In this document: piece by piece, positions 24,539-33,676 of the stretch | How positions within the stretch are numbered: position 1 is the stretch's first letter | Layout of the letters: each line of letters opens with the position of its first letter | Assembly: GCA_910583765.1 (NCBI GenBank) | Contig: CAJTYS010000021.1 | Location: 1-64,000 of the forward strand | DNA from: an uncultured Eubacteriales bacterium | GTDB lineage: Bacteria > Bacillota > Clostridia > Peptostreptococcales > Anaerovoracaceae | Direction of reading: 5' to 3' | DNA: 64,000 nt | Notes under the pieces: model-generated | Database searches by the model: none | Told to the model about the DNA's origin: nothing | What the model saw: the letters and a program-made list of their open reading frames with translations, nothing else | Made by a program: the position numbers and the translations under genes

Positions 24539-25740
24539 GCGATGATCCCCCGTAATTCTAATTTTTCTTTGTGAACCAGGCCTTTGCCGCAGGGCATCAG
24601 TCCATGGTTCGGCTTATAGCGAAAGAGCAGATTCGTCTCAATCTCTCCCTGGTTGAGTCCTTGGATCTCCGCGATCTCCAAAACCTTGCGACTCCCATCG
24701 GAAAGCCTGCCCAAGTGTATGATCACATCGATTCCCTCTGCGATTTGAGAGCGAATGGCATCCACTGGAAAATCCGCTGCCTGCAGAAACATGGATTCCA
24801 ATCTTCGCAGCATCCCGGAAATCGAGTTGCCGTGTCCAGAGGACATGCTCCCGTCATGCCCTGTGTTCATCCCCTGGATCATGTCCATCACCTCCTTTCC
24901 TCGTACTTCTCCCACGATGATCCGGTCAGGCCGCATCCGCAGACTGGTTTTGATCAGATCTTCCATTGTGATCTCCCCTTTTTTCTGCACATTAGCCTGC
25001 TTGCATTCCAAGCGAACCAAATTTTCAATGTGGCGAATCTGCAGCTCTGCCGAATCTTCGATGAGGATCACCCTCTCTGAGGGTGGTATGAAATTGGACA
25101 GGACGTTCAGAAATGTGGTTTTTCCTGAAGACGTGCCTCCGCTGACAAAACAGTTATATCCAGCCTTCACCAGCTTTTCCAGAAAATCCGCTGCTTCCTG
25201 CGTGATGCTGCCTGTGCGGATCAAATCCGGCATTTCAATGGCCTGCTGCGGAAATTTTCTGATCGTGAGGATGGGGCCGTTCAGCGCGATGTTCTTGTAG
25301 ACCGCGTTAACCCTGGAGCCATCTGGCAGCCTCGCGTCCACAATGGGGTTCAGCTCGTTGATCTCCCGATGCGCGCCAGCCGCCAGGCGGCGGATCAGTT
25401 CCTCAAGCTCTTCCACTGTGTCAAATTTCAGATCCACCCGTTCCAGCCGCCCTCCAATCTCAACGAAAATATCATCTATCCCGTTGACCATGATCTCTGA
25501 GACCCGTTCGTCTTCTAGGTAAGGCTGCAGGATATCCAGATCCCGTCTCAGCGAATAAAAGACTCGGCGTATCAGCTTTTGGCTTTCTTTATGGGAAAGC
25601 ATGGCCATCTTCTTGTCCCGCAGGACAATGTCTTCTATAATGGCAAGGGCCGCTTCGTCTGTCAGCTCTTCCTCTCTGAAGGTAAGAGCGTTTCTGATCT
25701 CTTTGATCACTTGCTGTGTGTCTACTTGAAAATTATACAT
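24535..25740 (-). CDS. tadA: Tad pilus assembly ATPase TadA/CpaF
   Basis: A 401-aa hexameric secretion ATPase. The N-terminal helical domain (about 1-130) is followed by the RecA-like core: Walker A FVSGGTSSGKTTFLNVL (about 198), Asp box ERVILIEDSAELQI, Walker B MRPDRIIVGEVRGKE (about 270) and a His box (GHDGSMSSGHGNS). It is the first gene of the operon tadA-tadB-tadC-flp-tadE-DUF5702-TadE2-DUF6382. No TadV prepilin peptidase and no TadG are in the window. The promoter overlaps the upstream terminator (25783-25818). Confidence 0.93.
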   Translation of the reverse strand: MYNFQVDTQQVIKEIRNALTFREEELTDEAALAIIEDIVLRDKKMAMLSHKESQKLIRRVFYSLRRDLDILQPYLEDERVSEIMVNGIDDIFVEIGGRLERVDLKFDTVEELEELIRRLAAGAHREINELNPIVDARLPDGSRVNAVYKNIALNGPILTIRKFPQQAIEMPDLIRTGSITQEAADFLEKLVKAGYNCFVSGGTSSGKTTFLNVLSNFIPPSERVILIEDSAELQIRHIENLVRLECKQANVQKKGEITMEDLIKTSLRMRPDRIIVGEVRGKEVMDMIQGMNTGHDGSMSSGHGNSISGMLRRLESMFLQAADFPVDAIRSQIAEGIDVIIHLGRLSDGSRKVLEIAEIQGLNQGEIETNLLFRYKPNHGLMPCGKGLVHKEKLELRGIIA

Positions 25741-25782
25741 AGAATTTTAACCCATTTCTTACTTTATCTTCCTGATAATTAT

Positions 25783-25811
25783 ATTATAAAAGGCTTGTAA
25801 ATATTTTACAA
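25783..25811 (-). promoter_or_regulatory. Candidate tad operon promoter nested in a terminator
   Basis: Minus-strand TTGTAA (25806-25811), 17-base spacer, TATAAT (25783-25788). The -35 lies inside the first arm of the terminator stem at 25788-25818 and the -10 directly after it. Confidence 0.55.
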
Positions 25812-25818
25812 GCCTTTT
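25788..25818 (-). terminator. Terminator of the phoPR-antiporter unit
   Basis: A perfect 14-bp stem, AAAAGGCTTGTAAA (25788-25801) with TTTACAAGCCTTTT (25805-25818), triloop, with the 3' arm ending in TTTT on the minus strand. It lies 37 bases past the antiporter stop. Confidence 0.8.
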
Positions 25819-25854
25819 CGTTCGACAAATTCCGACAAAGGATCGAACCCTTGT

Positions 25855-28164
25855 TTATTCTTCCTCATCCAGGAAATCCGCTTTTAGCAGATTATTGGCC
25901 ATCTTCTGGCTGCCGATGACCCAGAGCAGATCCCCTTGCTCAATGACCATATTGATATCTGGATTCACAATTGGCAGCTTGCCCCGCTCAATCCCGATGA
26001 TATGGCCTTTGTACTTGGCCCGAAATCCTGAGTTTTTGATGGATTTTCGGATCAAGCTGGAATCCGGTTCCACCTGGATCGGGCAGCAGATGATCTGCTT
26101 CTCTGGTTCAATCTCGTGGAAGATCTGGCCATAGATGTACTCCCTAAGCGTCACCATCGGTTCTTCTGGCTCCTGAATGTGCTCTGCCTTTTCCAGCATC
26201 AGGACGCAGGCCTCGATTTCATTTTTCGTGCCAATGGCATGCACGATGTCGCCTTTCATGACCCGATAGGCGCCATTTGGCATATTGACGTGCTTTCCAT
26301 CTCGGATCACCTTGATGATGGTCACATGAAAGAACCTGCTCTGGCAGAATTGGATGATCGTGTTTTCTTTCAGTGTTTCTGTGACTTTAAATTCCACCAC
26401 ATAAAAGGCTTCATCCAGCCAATGGTATTCCCCCTTGATGCTCCGCTCCTTCTTCTGCCGCTCTAATGTGGTTTCATAAAAGTTCTCAATGAAACGCATT
26501 TCCATTTTCAGTGTCTTACCTTTGATATAATCGGAGCGGACGATGAAAATAATGGCCGCCAAGGTGAAGATCACCAGCAGAATATAAGGAAGCCCCAGCA
26601 ATCGGCGCAGGGCCATGACCATGAACCCACAGGAAATCAAGATCCGGATCCCTGTCAAAGTGAGCAGCGGCATTCTGTTGGCCTGGCTTTTCAGCCACAA
26701 TTTTGTATACAAAACGCTCTGTGTCGAACACATGATATTAATGAGAGGCATCATGAACCCACAAGTGATGACAGCGGTCAGAATATCACCGACTAGTCCC
26801 GGCACATATTGCTGCGCAAAGGATTGCAGGAATCTGGTGCCTCCCAGGTACACCAGGAAAATCCCGCCGCCGCAGATTCCAGTTCGCATGAAGAACCTGA
26901 TGATATACCGGCGCCAATCCCAATCTTTGTCCACGGTGCTCTGCTGTTCAGATGTGTGCCTGTTGAGAAATTTATACAACCTCGGTGAAAGATGCCCCTT
27001 TGTGAAACTGTAAACTTTCTCTGAATTCTTGATAAAGATCGGTGTGGTGAATGTGGTGATGACAGACACGCACACAACGATGGGATAGAGAAAATCGCTG
27101 ATAACGCCTAAAGACATGCCCAGGGTGGCAACGATAAAGGAAAATTCCCCAATCTGCACCATGCTAAATCCCCCTCGGATGGCAATATGCAGGGATTGCC
27201 CGGAAAACAGGATCCCCAGGGTGGCAAAGGTCATCTGGCCCACGATGGTGACAATGGTGATGATCAAGATCGGCCCAATGTATTCCAGGAGCAAGTCTGG
27301 CTTGATCAGCATGCCCACAGACACGAAAAATACCGCGCCAAACAAATCCTTGATAGGATTCACCATGTTTTCAATTCGTTTTGCCTGCATGGTCCCAGCA
27401 AGGATGGAGCCTGCCAGGAAAGCGCCCAAAGCAGAAGAAAATCCGATAAGGTTCGCGATGACCACCATGCCCAAACACAGACCAATGGAGATAATGAGCA
27501 AAAGCTCGTCATTCACCAGCTTGTCGATTTTTTTCAAGAACGTGGGAATCAAATAGATCCCCAGCACCAGCCAGATCACAAGACACAGTATCAACATGCC
27601 GATCTTGCTGAACACATCTAACCCTGACGTGGTTTGACTGACCGCCACAGTGGAAAGAATGATCATCATGAAGATGCCGCCGATATCTTCTATGACCAGT
27701 GTTCCCAATACCAGCTGCGCGAATTTTTCTTTTTTTAATTTGTATTCTTCATAAGCCTTTAAAATGATCATGGTCGAAGACATGGAAAGCATTCCTCCCA
27801 GGAACACGCTGTCCATTTTAGACCAGCCGATGATCTGCCCTGCCGCATAACCGATAATGATCATGGCCAGCATCACGGTCATGGCTGTGATAAAAGCGCT
27901 GCCGCCCACAGTGGCGATTTTCTTAAAGCTGAACTCCAATCCCAGGCCAAACATGAGAAAGACAATGCCAATGTTGGCCCAAACATGAATATCCTCCACA
28001 TCCACTACGGTCGGAAGATAACTAAAGTTAGGACTGATCAAAAAACCGGCAATGATATATGCCAGAACCACCGGCTGTTTGATCTTTTTGAAAATCAAAG
28101 TAACGATCCCTGCCACTACCAGGATCAATGCTAAGTCGCTGATCAAGAAATCAAGTTGTTCCAT
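25855..28164 (-). CDS. CPA2 cation:proton antiporter with TrkA-C domains
   Basis: A 769-aa monovalent cation:proton antiporter of the KefB/GerN type. Residues 1-~385 form the exchanger with about 12-13 helices (LAYIIAGFLISP; GTLVIEDIGGIFMMIIL, where the Asp lies in the ion site; GAFLAGSILAGT). A second membrane segment of about four helices (about 415-560) links to two TrkA-C/RCK-C ligand-binding domains (about 585-690 and 690-765; FCQSRFFHVTIIKV, IRKSIKNSGFRAKYKGHIIGI). No NAD-binding TrkA-N domain is seen. It starts 8 bases after phoR and is probably co-transcribed with phoP-phoR, an uncommon partner. Confidence 0.85.
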   Translation of the reverse strand: MEQLDFLISDLALILVVAGIVTLIFKKIKQPVVLAYIIAGFLISPNFSYLPTVVDVEDIHVWANIGIVFLMFGLGLEFSFKKIATVGGSAFITAMTVMLAMIIIGYAAGQIIGWSKMDSVFLGGMLSMSSTMIILKAYEEYKLKKEKFAQLVLGTLVIEDIGGIFMMIILSTVAVSQTTSGLDVFSKIGMLILCLVIWLVLGIYLIPTFLKKIDKLVNDELLLIISIGLCLGMVVIANLIGFSSALGAFLAGSILAGTMQAKRIENMVNPIKDLFGAVFFVSVGMLIKPDLLLEYIGPILIITIVTIVGQMTFATLGILFSGQSLHIAIRGGFSMVQIGEFSFIVATLGMSLGVISDFLYPIVVCVSVITTFTTPIFIKNSEKVYSFTKGHLSPRLYKFLNRHTSEQQSTVDKDWDWRRYIIRFFMRTGICGGGIFLVYLGGTRFLQSFAQQYVPGLVGDILTAVITCGFMMPLINIMCSTQSVLYTKLWLKSQANRMPLLTLTGIRILISCGFMVMALRRLLGLPYILLVIFTLAAIIFIVRSDYIKGKTLKMEMRFIENFYETTLERQKKERSIKGEYHWLDEAFYVVEFKVTETLKENTIIQFCQSRFFHVTIIKVIRDGKHVNMPNGAYRVMKGDIVHAIGTKNEIEACVLMLEKAEHIQEPEEPMVTLREYIYGQIFHEIEPEKQIICCPIQVEPDSSLIRKSIKNSGFRAKYKGHIIGIERGKLPIVNPDINMVIEQGDLLWVIGSQKMANNLLKADFLDEEE

Positions 28165-28172
28165 ATACTGCC

Positions 28173-29117
28173 CTACCTTTCAAATGTCACATAGAAAATC
28201 GTCCCTTCCCCAACTTTGCTTTCTACTTTTAATTCAGCGTTAAATAATGCCGCGATATGCTTTACGATGGAAAGCCCCAGCCCTGTGCCGCCAGCTTTGG
28301 CTGCCCTGGATTTGTCCACTCGGTAAAAACGTTCAAACAATCGGTCCAAATGCTCTTCCGCGATGCCGATGCCTTCATCCCTGACACTCACTTGGATCTG
28401 ATTGTCTTCTGTCTTTGCCTGGATCCAGACTTTCCCTCCCGCATCTGAATATTTCACAGCGTTTTCAATAAGATTGACCATCATCTGCCGAAAACGGTCA
28501 GGGCTGCCAAACATGGCCGCCTGCTGATCAAGGTCAGTGATCAATTCCACGTCTTTGCTCTCTGCGATGGGTTCCAGTGCCTGAACGGTCTTTACAATGG
28601 CTTCCTTCACGTTAAACTCTCTTGCGTCTGCTGATTCTTTCCTGTTTTCAATGTCAGACAGCACCAGCAGATCTTCGATCAGTCGTTTTAGCCGAGAAGT
28701 TTCGATTGCGATAATGTCGATGAACCTTGTTCTGATTTCAGGATCTTCCGCAGCGCCCTGCTGCAGGGTTTCGATAAAACCGGAAATGGAAGTAAGCGGA
28801 GTCTTCAGTTCATGGCTCACATTCGCCACGAATTCCTTCCTGATCGACTCTGCTTTTTTGCTTTCTTCTGCTGCCTTCTCCAATTCTGCCTGAGCCTTGA
28901 TAATGGGTTTCACCATGCTGATGTAAATATGAAAGCCAAGTAGCATGGTCCCTGCCCCATAAATAACGGCAAAGATCCATACTCTATTGCCGCCAAAAAA
29001 TCCAGCAGCTTCCCCAGGCTCTGTCCATGAGTCAACAAACAGCTTGTAACCGAGATAAAGACATAAAAGATTAAAAACAACGGTTTCCACGGCAGCTATG
29101 ATAAATTTGTTTTTCAT
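28173..29117 (-). CDS. phoR: PhoR-like sensor histidine kinase
   Basis: A 314-aa membrane kinase. Two helices (about 4-26 and 46-66) flank a very short extracytoplasmic loop. A coiled segment leads straight to the HisKA domain with the phospho-acceptor in VANVSHELKTPLTSISGF (about 103). The ATPase domain shows NLIENAVKYSDAGGKV (N box), RDEGIGIAEEHLDRLFERF and GGTGLGLSIVKHI. It lacks the HAMP and PAS modules of Bacillus PhoR, so sensing may be through partner membrane proteins such as the Pst or Na/Pi system. It overlaps phoP by 4 bases. Confidence 0.85.
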   Translation of the reverse strand: MKNKFIIAAVETVVFNLLCLYLGYKLFVDSWTEPGEAAGFFGGNRVWIFAVIYGAGTMLLGFHIYISMVKPIIKAQAELEKAAEESKKAESIRKEFVANVSHELKTPLTSISGFIETLQQGAAEDPEIRTRFIDIIAIETSRLKRLIEDLLVLSDIENRKESADAREFNVKEAIVKTVQALEPIAESKDVELITDLDQQAAMFGSPDRFRQMMVNLIENAVKYSDAGGKVWIQAKTEDNQIQVSVRDEGIGIAEEHLDRLFERFYRVDKSRAAKAGGTGLGLSIVKHIAALFNAELKVESKVGEGTIFYVTFER

Positions 29118-29803
29118 TTTATTTTGTATCCTTTGCCCCTGATGGTTTGAATGTACGCTTCTTCATCTCCATCTTGCCCCAGTTTTTTTCTCAGGTGCCG
29201 GATATGTACATCTACCGTTCGGGTCTCCCCCGCGTACTCGATGCCCCATACTTTATCCAGCAATTGATCCCGAGTCAAAACATGACCTCTATTTTCCGCC
29301 AAATAAGCAAGGAGCTCAAACTCTTTCAGGGTCAGTGCCACAAGCCGTTCACCGACTTTGACCTGATGCCGCTCAATGTTGATTTCCAGATCATCGATCC
29401 TTAACACATGTTCATCTGGATGGAGAGTCTCGTGAGTATTGTCGTAACGCCTCAACACGGCTTTGATCCTGGCCATCAGTTCTCTGATACCAAAAGGTTT
29501 TGAGATATAATCATCCGCGCCAAGCTCCAGACCCAGGACTTTGTCAATTTCCTCGGTCTTGGCTGTCAGCATGATGATCGGGGTTTTGTTGCCTTCTTCT
29601 CTCAATTCCTTGCAGATATCATATCCATTTTTTCCTGGAAGCATAATGTCCAAAAGGATCAGGGCCGGCTTTTCTTTGTGTACCATGGAAACGCCCATGT
29701 ACCCGTCTTCAGCCTCTATGCCCTCATATCCATTGGCTTTTAGATTGTATCGCACCAGCTCTCGGATATTCGGTTCATCCTCAATGATTAAAATTTTCTT
29801 CAT
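29114..29803 (-). CDS. phoP: PhoP/PhoB-like response regulator
   Basis: A 229-aa OmpR-family regulator. The receiver domain (1-~120) has the acidic pocket (IIEDEP), phospho-acceptor Asp in LILLDIMLPGKNG (about 52), Thr in MLTAKTEE and Lys in YISKPFG. The C-terminal winged helix has LTLKEFELLAYLAENRGHVLTR and DVHIRHLRKKLG. MKKILII is taken as the start; MIM two codons upstream is possible. Its likely target is the three-repeat Pho box before the Na/Pi cotransporter gene upstream. Confidence 0.9.
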   Translation of the reverse strand: MKKILIIEDEPNIRELVRYNLKANGYEGIEAEDGYMGVSMVHKEKPALILLDIMLPGKNGYDICKELREEGNKTPIIMLTAKTEEIDKVLGLELGADDYISKPFGIRELMARIKAVLRRYDNTHETLHPDEHVLRIDDLEINIERHQVKVGERLVALTLKEFELLAYLAENRGHVLTRDQLLDKVWGIEYAGETRTVDVHIRHLRKKLGQDGDEEAYIQTIRGKGYKIK

Positions 29804-29958
29804 GATCATCTACCATCCGCTTTTATTTTATCATAATTTTTTGTAAATTACAATTACTTCCCTGCTTCCAAATTTACGACAGTTTCACGCGATTATTCCA
29901 TGACTCAGTTTTATGTTAAATCAGCTGCTGATCAGCGGACCAGAATCTGATGCCGGCT

Positions 29959-31647
29959 TTACTCCGCGGCCTCGCCTTCCATTTGGAAATTCACATTTTC
30001 CAGCACAGCGTTGGCAATATTGTCACAGCTGTCTCCAATTCGTTCAATATTATGGACTATATCCGTATAAATCACAGTGAATTCTGGAGAACAGGTCTTT
30101 TCGTAAATCCGCTTCATATGCTGCTTTCGCAAAAATGCTTCTGTATGATTCATCTCTTTTTCCTGCTCCTTGACATCTAGCGCCACCTTGTGATCCCCTG
30201 TTTCCAAAGCCGTGATGCTGTCGCGCACCATACGGCTGGCATGGTCAAAGCATTCGTAAATTTCCGCGCACGCTGAATCAGAAAATTCATATTTATTTTT
30301 GATTTTTTCCCGTGCAAAGACCGCGATGTTTTCACAATAATCCCCGATATGTTCGATATCCGCAGCAACGTGCATCAAGCCGGATACTTCAGCTGCCTGG
30401 TGCTCTGTGATGGTTTCAGCCAGGGAAATGGATGCCAGGTAACTGACCGTCTCTTGCTGCAGCTCGTTGACCACGTTTTCCATTTCCAAAACCTGCTGCA
30501 CTTCGGTCATATCGTTTCCAAGAAAGGCTTTTTTGGCGGAAACGATCATGCCAGCGGCAAAGCCAGCCAGCCTGGACAACTCCTTTTTCGCTAAATGAAT
30601 GGCCGCAAATGGCTGTTCCATCACATTCCGGTCCAAAAAGAGAGGCTCTGAAGGCAGTTTGTCCGTATCTTTGCCTGCTACTAGCTTTGTGACGATCTTA
30701 ACCAACACACCGATGAACGGCAGCCACAGCAGAGTGCTGATAATGTTAAAGCACATGTGGGCGTTGGCGATCTGCCTGGCAATCACGTGGATCTCCGGCC
30801 CGCTAGGAGAAATAAGCTGTATAAACTTGCAATACCATGGAATGAACCAGATGAAGAGCAGCGTTCCGCTCAAGTTAAAGATCACATGAGCCGCTGCCGT
30901 CCGTTTGGCGTTCAGCGTGCCTCCAATCGAAGCCAGCAGCGCCGTGATGGTGGTTCCAATGTTACTGCCAAACAAAACAGGCAGAGCGCCTTGCAGACCG
31001 ATGATGCTGCTGACCCCATCGGGACCTGCTGTCATGGCCAGGTTCTGCAGCACGGCGATGACTGCGGAGCTGCTCTGGATCACCACGGTCATGCCTGTCC
31101 CTAAAAGGACTCCCAAAACCGGTATATCCTGCACCTGCATCATCAGGTCCACGAAAACAGGCGAGCCTGCCAATGGCTTCATGGTTTCACCCATGATATT
31201 GATTCCTACAAAGAGCATGCCAAAGGCAAAGATCGTCTGACCGATATTCACGAGCTGTTCTTTCTTAAGGAAGAAATATAAAATGAAACCAATGACCACA
31301 AAGAGCCATGCGTAATCTCCGATCTCAAAAGCAATGAGCTGGGCCGTGATGGTGGTTCCGATATTGGCTCCTAAAATAATGCTGATGGCTTGAGGCAGCT
31401 TCATCAACCCCGCGCTGACGAACCCCAAAACCATGACCGTGGTCGCGCTGCTGCTTTGCAGCACTGCTGTACAGAGCGCGCCTGCTATCACCCCCAGGAA
31501 CGGGTTCCTTGTGAGCAGGGCTAAAATTTTTTCCATCCGTTCTCCCGCGGTTTTCTGCAGACCATCGCTCATGAGGTTCATGCCGTAAATGAACAGAGCC
31601 AGTCCCCCCAGCAAAGTGGCGATCATTTGAAACATTTCCATGTTCAT
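29959..31647 (-). CDS. Na+/phosphate cotransporter with PhoU-like domain
   Basis: A 562-aa phosphate transporter of the NptA/YjbB type. The membrane part (about 1-330) has two inverted Na/Pi repeats, each with the QSSSA signature (AVLQSSSATTVMVLGF; MTVVIQSSSAVIAVLQ) and a glycine-rich GANIGTT/GSNIGTT motif. The C-terminal cytoplasmic domain (about 345-560) is PhoU-like all-helical (VAADIEHIGDYCENIAVF; DIVHNIERIGDSCDNIANA), whose acidic clusters bind metals. Start 31647 follows AAAAGGAG. The promoter carries a Pho box, so it should be induced on phosphate starvation. Confidence 0.92.
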   Translation of the reverse strand: MNMEMFQMIATLLGGLALFIYGMNLMSDGLQKTAGERMEKILALLTRNPFLGVIAGALCTAVLQSSSATTVMVLGFVSAGLMKLPQAISIILGANIGTTITAQLIAFEIGDYAWLFVVIGFILYFFLKKEQLVNIGQTIFAFGMLFVGINIMGETMKPLAGSPVFVDLMMQVQDIPVLGVLLGTGMTVVIQSSSAVIAVLQNLAMTAGPDGVSSIIGLQGALPVLFGSNIGTTITALLASIGGTLNAKRTAAAHVIFNLSGTLLFIWFIPWYCKFIQLISPSGPEIHVIARQIANAHMCFNIISTLLWLPFIGVLVKIVTKLVAGKDTDKLPSEPLFLDRNVMEQPFAAIHLAKKELSRLAGFAAGMIVSAKKAFLGNDMTEVQQVLEMENVVNELQQETVSYLASISLAETITEHQAAEVSGLMHVAADIEHIGDYCENIAVFAREKIKNKYEFSDSACAEIYECFDHASRMVRDSITALETGDHKVALDVKEQEKEMNHTEAFLRKQHMKRIYEKTCSPEFTVIYTDIVHNIERIGDSCDNIANAVLENVNFQMEGEAAE

Positions 31648-31678
31648 GTTATTTCTCCTTTTCTCGATCAATGCCCTT

Positions 31679-31745
31679 ATTATAGCCTGATAGCAAGGCG
31701 TTGAAAAAGAAATGGCACGTTAACAGATTGTTAAGTTTATGTAAA
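31679..31745 (-). promoter_or_regulatory. Pho box and promoter of the Na/Pi cotransporter
   Basis: On the minus strand three direct repeats at an exact 11-base period: TTTACA (31740-31745), TTAACA (31729-31734) and TTAACG (31718-31723), as in the Gram-positive PhoP box (TTAACA-N5-TTAACA). About 34 bases further is TATAAT (31679-31684) with no good -35, which fits an activator-dependent promoter. Confidence 0.8.
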
Positions 31746-31752
31746 GTTTCCT

Positions 31753-32853
31753 TCAGATCACCATATTTCCTAGCAAAAGATCCGCCAGCCCTTTAATTTG
31801 TTTCCCATATGCCCCATCAGAACGAATGACTTTCAGCCCGCCTTGCGTGGAAAAACTATCCGGCTCTTCTGGCAAGCGGCATATGACCCGCATCAGCCCC
31901 TGGCCGCCTATCTCGCTTTGCGCCTTTGCTCCGTCCTCTGGCTTTGGACTCTGGAACCGGTTGAGGATCTTGACGATTCGCTCTGTCAGCGATTCTCCTT
32001 TTAAAAAGGTCACATATTCTATGAATCGTTCTTCCCTGGACACGCTGGTTTCCTCATTTGCCACCATGCAAATATGATTCGCCATTTCATAGCAGCTCAG
32101 CACGTTTTTGTCCAAGCAAAATCCCAAATCCAGCACCAACACATCGTACCTGCCTGTGTCCATCACCGCACTGATGAAAATCCGCATTTCTTCAGGGCTG
32201 AGGCTTTTCAGAACATTTCGTCCAGGTGAAGGCAGGAACGCTTCCACTCCATGATCATCAAAGACCAGAAAACTTTCGATAAAAGGGATGCCTGTTCGAC
32301 CATCCTGATTGAACAAATGATAAAGATACTCGCCAATGCTCTTTCCCTCTGGGAAATCTTCCATGTAATCCAAGGTGGACTCCAATTCTTCCAAACTCAG
32401 ATACATGACTTTCTGATCGTGAAAACGGCTCAATTCCCGCGCCAAAGCCATGGCTGCGGCAGTGCATCCCGTTCCGCCTTCCATGGAGCCAAAAGCGATC
32501 AGCTTCATGTCCTGCTTTTTAATGGGCAGCGCCTTCCTTCCTGTAAGGTGACTATAAATGAACAGCAGATCCCCTGCCAGCTGCCTCACGTTTCCATATT
32601 TGTACAGTCTGAAATCCTGCTCTTCCTCGTTTTTTTCCACCATGGAAGGTTTTTCTACCAAAAAAATCACGTTCTGCTGCTGCTGGATCCCTGCGTCTGT
32701 CAGAACTAGATCAAATGCTTCCAGCCCAGTATGTACCGGTTCACTTTGATATAAAGTGACCGTAAAATTTTTGTAAACATCGATCAGGCCAAAGCCTAAC
32801 GCCCTGCCGTACTCCCGATCCTTTGTGATGATTGCCAGTTTAATGTTTTCCAT
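31753..32853 (-). CDS. tadZ: TadZ/CpaE-like pilus localisation ATPase
   Basis: A 366-aa protein: an N-terminal atypical receiver-like domain (about 1-110, ILII-type beta/alpha pattern but no phospho-Asp environment) and a ParA/MinD-like ATPase domain. The deviant Walker A reads FGSMEGGTGCTAAAMALA (about 120), lacking the usual signature lysine arrangement, and VLVLDLGF is the Walker B (about 245). TadZ/CpaE proteins place the Tad pilus at a cell pole. The gene is separated from the tad operon by the phoPR, antiporter and Na/Pi genes but shares its orientation. It has its own promoter at 32889-32917. Confidence 0.8.
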   Translation of the reverse strand: MENIKLAIITKDREYGRALGFGLIDVYKNFTVTLYQSEPVHTGLEAFDLVLTDAGIQQQQNVIFLVEKPSMVEKNEEEQDFRLYKYGNVRQLAGDLLFIYSHLTGRKALPIKKQDMKLIAFGSMEGGTGCTAAAMALARELSRFHDQKVMYLSLEELESTLDYMEDFPEGKSIGEYLYHLFNQDGRTGIPFIESFLVFDDHGVEAFLPSPGRNVLKSLSPEEMRIFISAVMDTGRYDVLVLDLGFCLDKNVLSCYEMANHICMVANEETSVSREERFIEYVTFLKGESLTERIVKILNRFQSPKPEDGAKAQSEIGGQGLMRVICRLPEEPDSFSTQGGLKVIRSDGAYGKQIKGLADLLLGNMVI

Positions 32854-32888
32854 TCCAATCGCCCCCTATAAATTTTCCCATTTTTATT

Positions 32889-32917
32889 ATAATAAGGCAA
32901 TTGTTATTTTCTGTCAA
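32889..32917 (-). promoter_or_regulatory. tadZ promoter
   Basis: Minus-strand TTGACA (32912-32917), 17-base spacer, TATTAT (32889-32894). The -35 overlaps the stop codon of tepA. Confidence 0.6.
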
Positions 32918-33618
32918 CCATTTTTTTCAATTTCACCGCGAAGTTTTTTTAATGCGTGGCTCAGCCCGCCCACTTCGTCGATCATGCCGATTTCCACTGC
33001 TTCATGACCAAAGAGAATAGTTCCTACATCGTTTGGCATATTATCTGTCCTGTTCATCAGGCTTATGATGGTGTTCCTGTCTGCCTTGGAATGCTTTTCA
33101 ATGAAATCCACGACTCGCTCTTGAGTTTTCCGAAGATATTCAAAGGTGGTCTCCGCTGTGATCACCTGCCCGTTTGTGCGGATAGGATGAAGCGTCATGG
33201 TGGCTGTTTCTGCGATAAAAGAATAGTCTGTGGAAGTGGCCAGCGGAATGCCGATGCTGTGCCCGCCGCCAAGGACCAGCGACACCGTTGGTTTCGATAA
33301 CGTGGAAATCATCTCCGAGAGCGCGAGCCCAGCCTCCACGTCACCTCCGACTGTGTTGAGGATGATCAAAAGACCTTTTAGCTTTGGATTTTCCTCAACC
33401 GCTACCAGCTGCGGGATCAAATGCTCGTACTTTGTGGTTTTGTTTTCAGCAGGAAGCACCATGTGCCCTTCTATGCTCCCAATGATATTGATATACTGCA
33501 CATCGCTGTCAAAATCTGTGCCAGTCGTCAAAATTCCTAGCTCCGTGATAATGTCTTTTGTCTTCTCTTCTTCTGAAGGAAGGGCCTTTTCTTCCTTCTT
33601 TTCCTTGTCTTTACTCAT
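32914..33618 (-). CDS. tepA: ClpP-class protease TepA (YmfB family)
   Basis: A 234-aa cytoplasmic protein of the ClpP/crotonase fold known as translocation-enhancing protein. After a charged N-terminus, the core has GLLIILNTVGGDVEAGLALSEMI, the serine-elbow VLGGGHSIGIPLA (Ser at about 121) and MTLHPIRT (candidate catalytic His). TepA homologues degrade signal peptides or assist export and are linked to sporulation in Bacillus. AAAAAAGGAGCGGATT precedes the ATG. It is divergent from the ylmC gene, with only 58 bases between starts. Confidence 0.9.
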   Translation of the reverse strand: MSKDKEKKEEKALPSEEEKTKDIITELGILTTGTDFDSDVQYINIIGSIEGHMVLPAENKTTKYEHLIPQLVAVEENPKLKGLLIILNTVGGDVEAGLALSEMISTLSKPTVSLVLGGGHSIGIPLATSTDYSFIAETATMTLHPIRTNGQVITAETTFEYLRKTQERVVDFIEKHSKADRNTIISLMNRTDNMPNDVGTILFGHEAVEIGMIDEVGGLSHALKKLRGEIEKNG

Positions 33619-33676
33619 AATCCGCTCCTTTTTTTAATAGTATTTGGTAATAGTATTTACCCATTAGGAGGTCATT

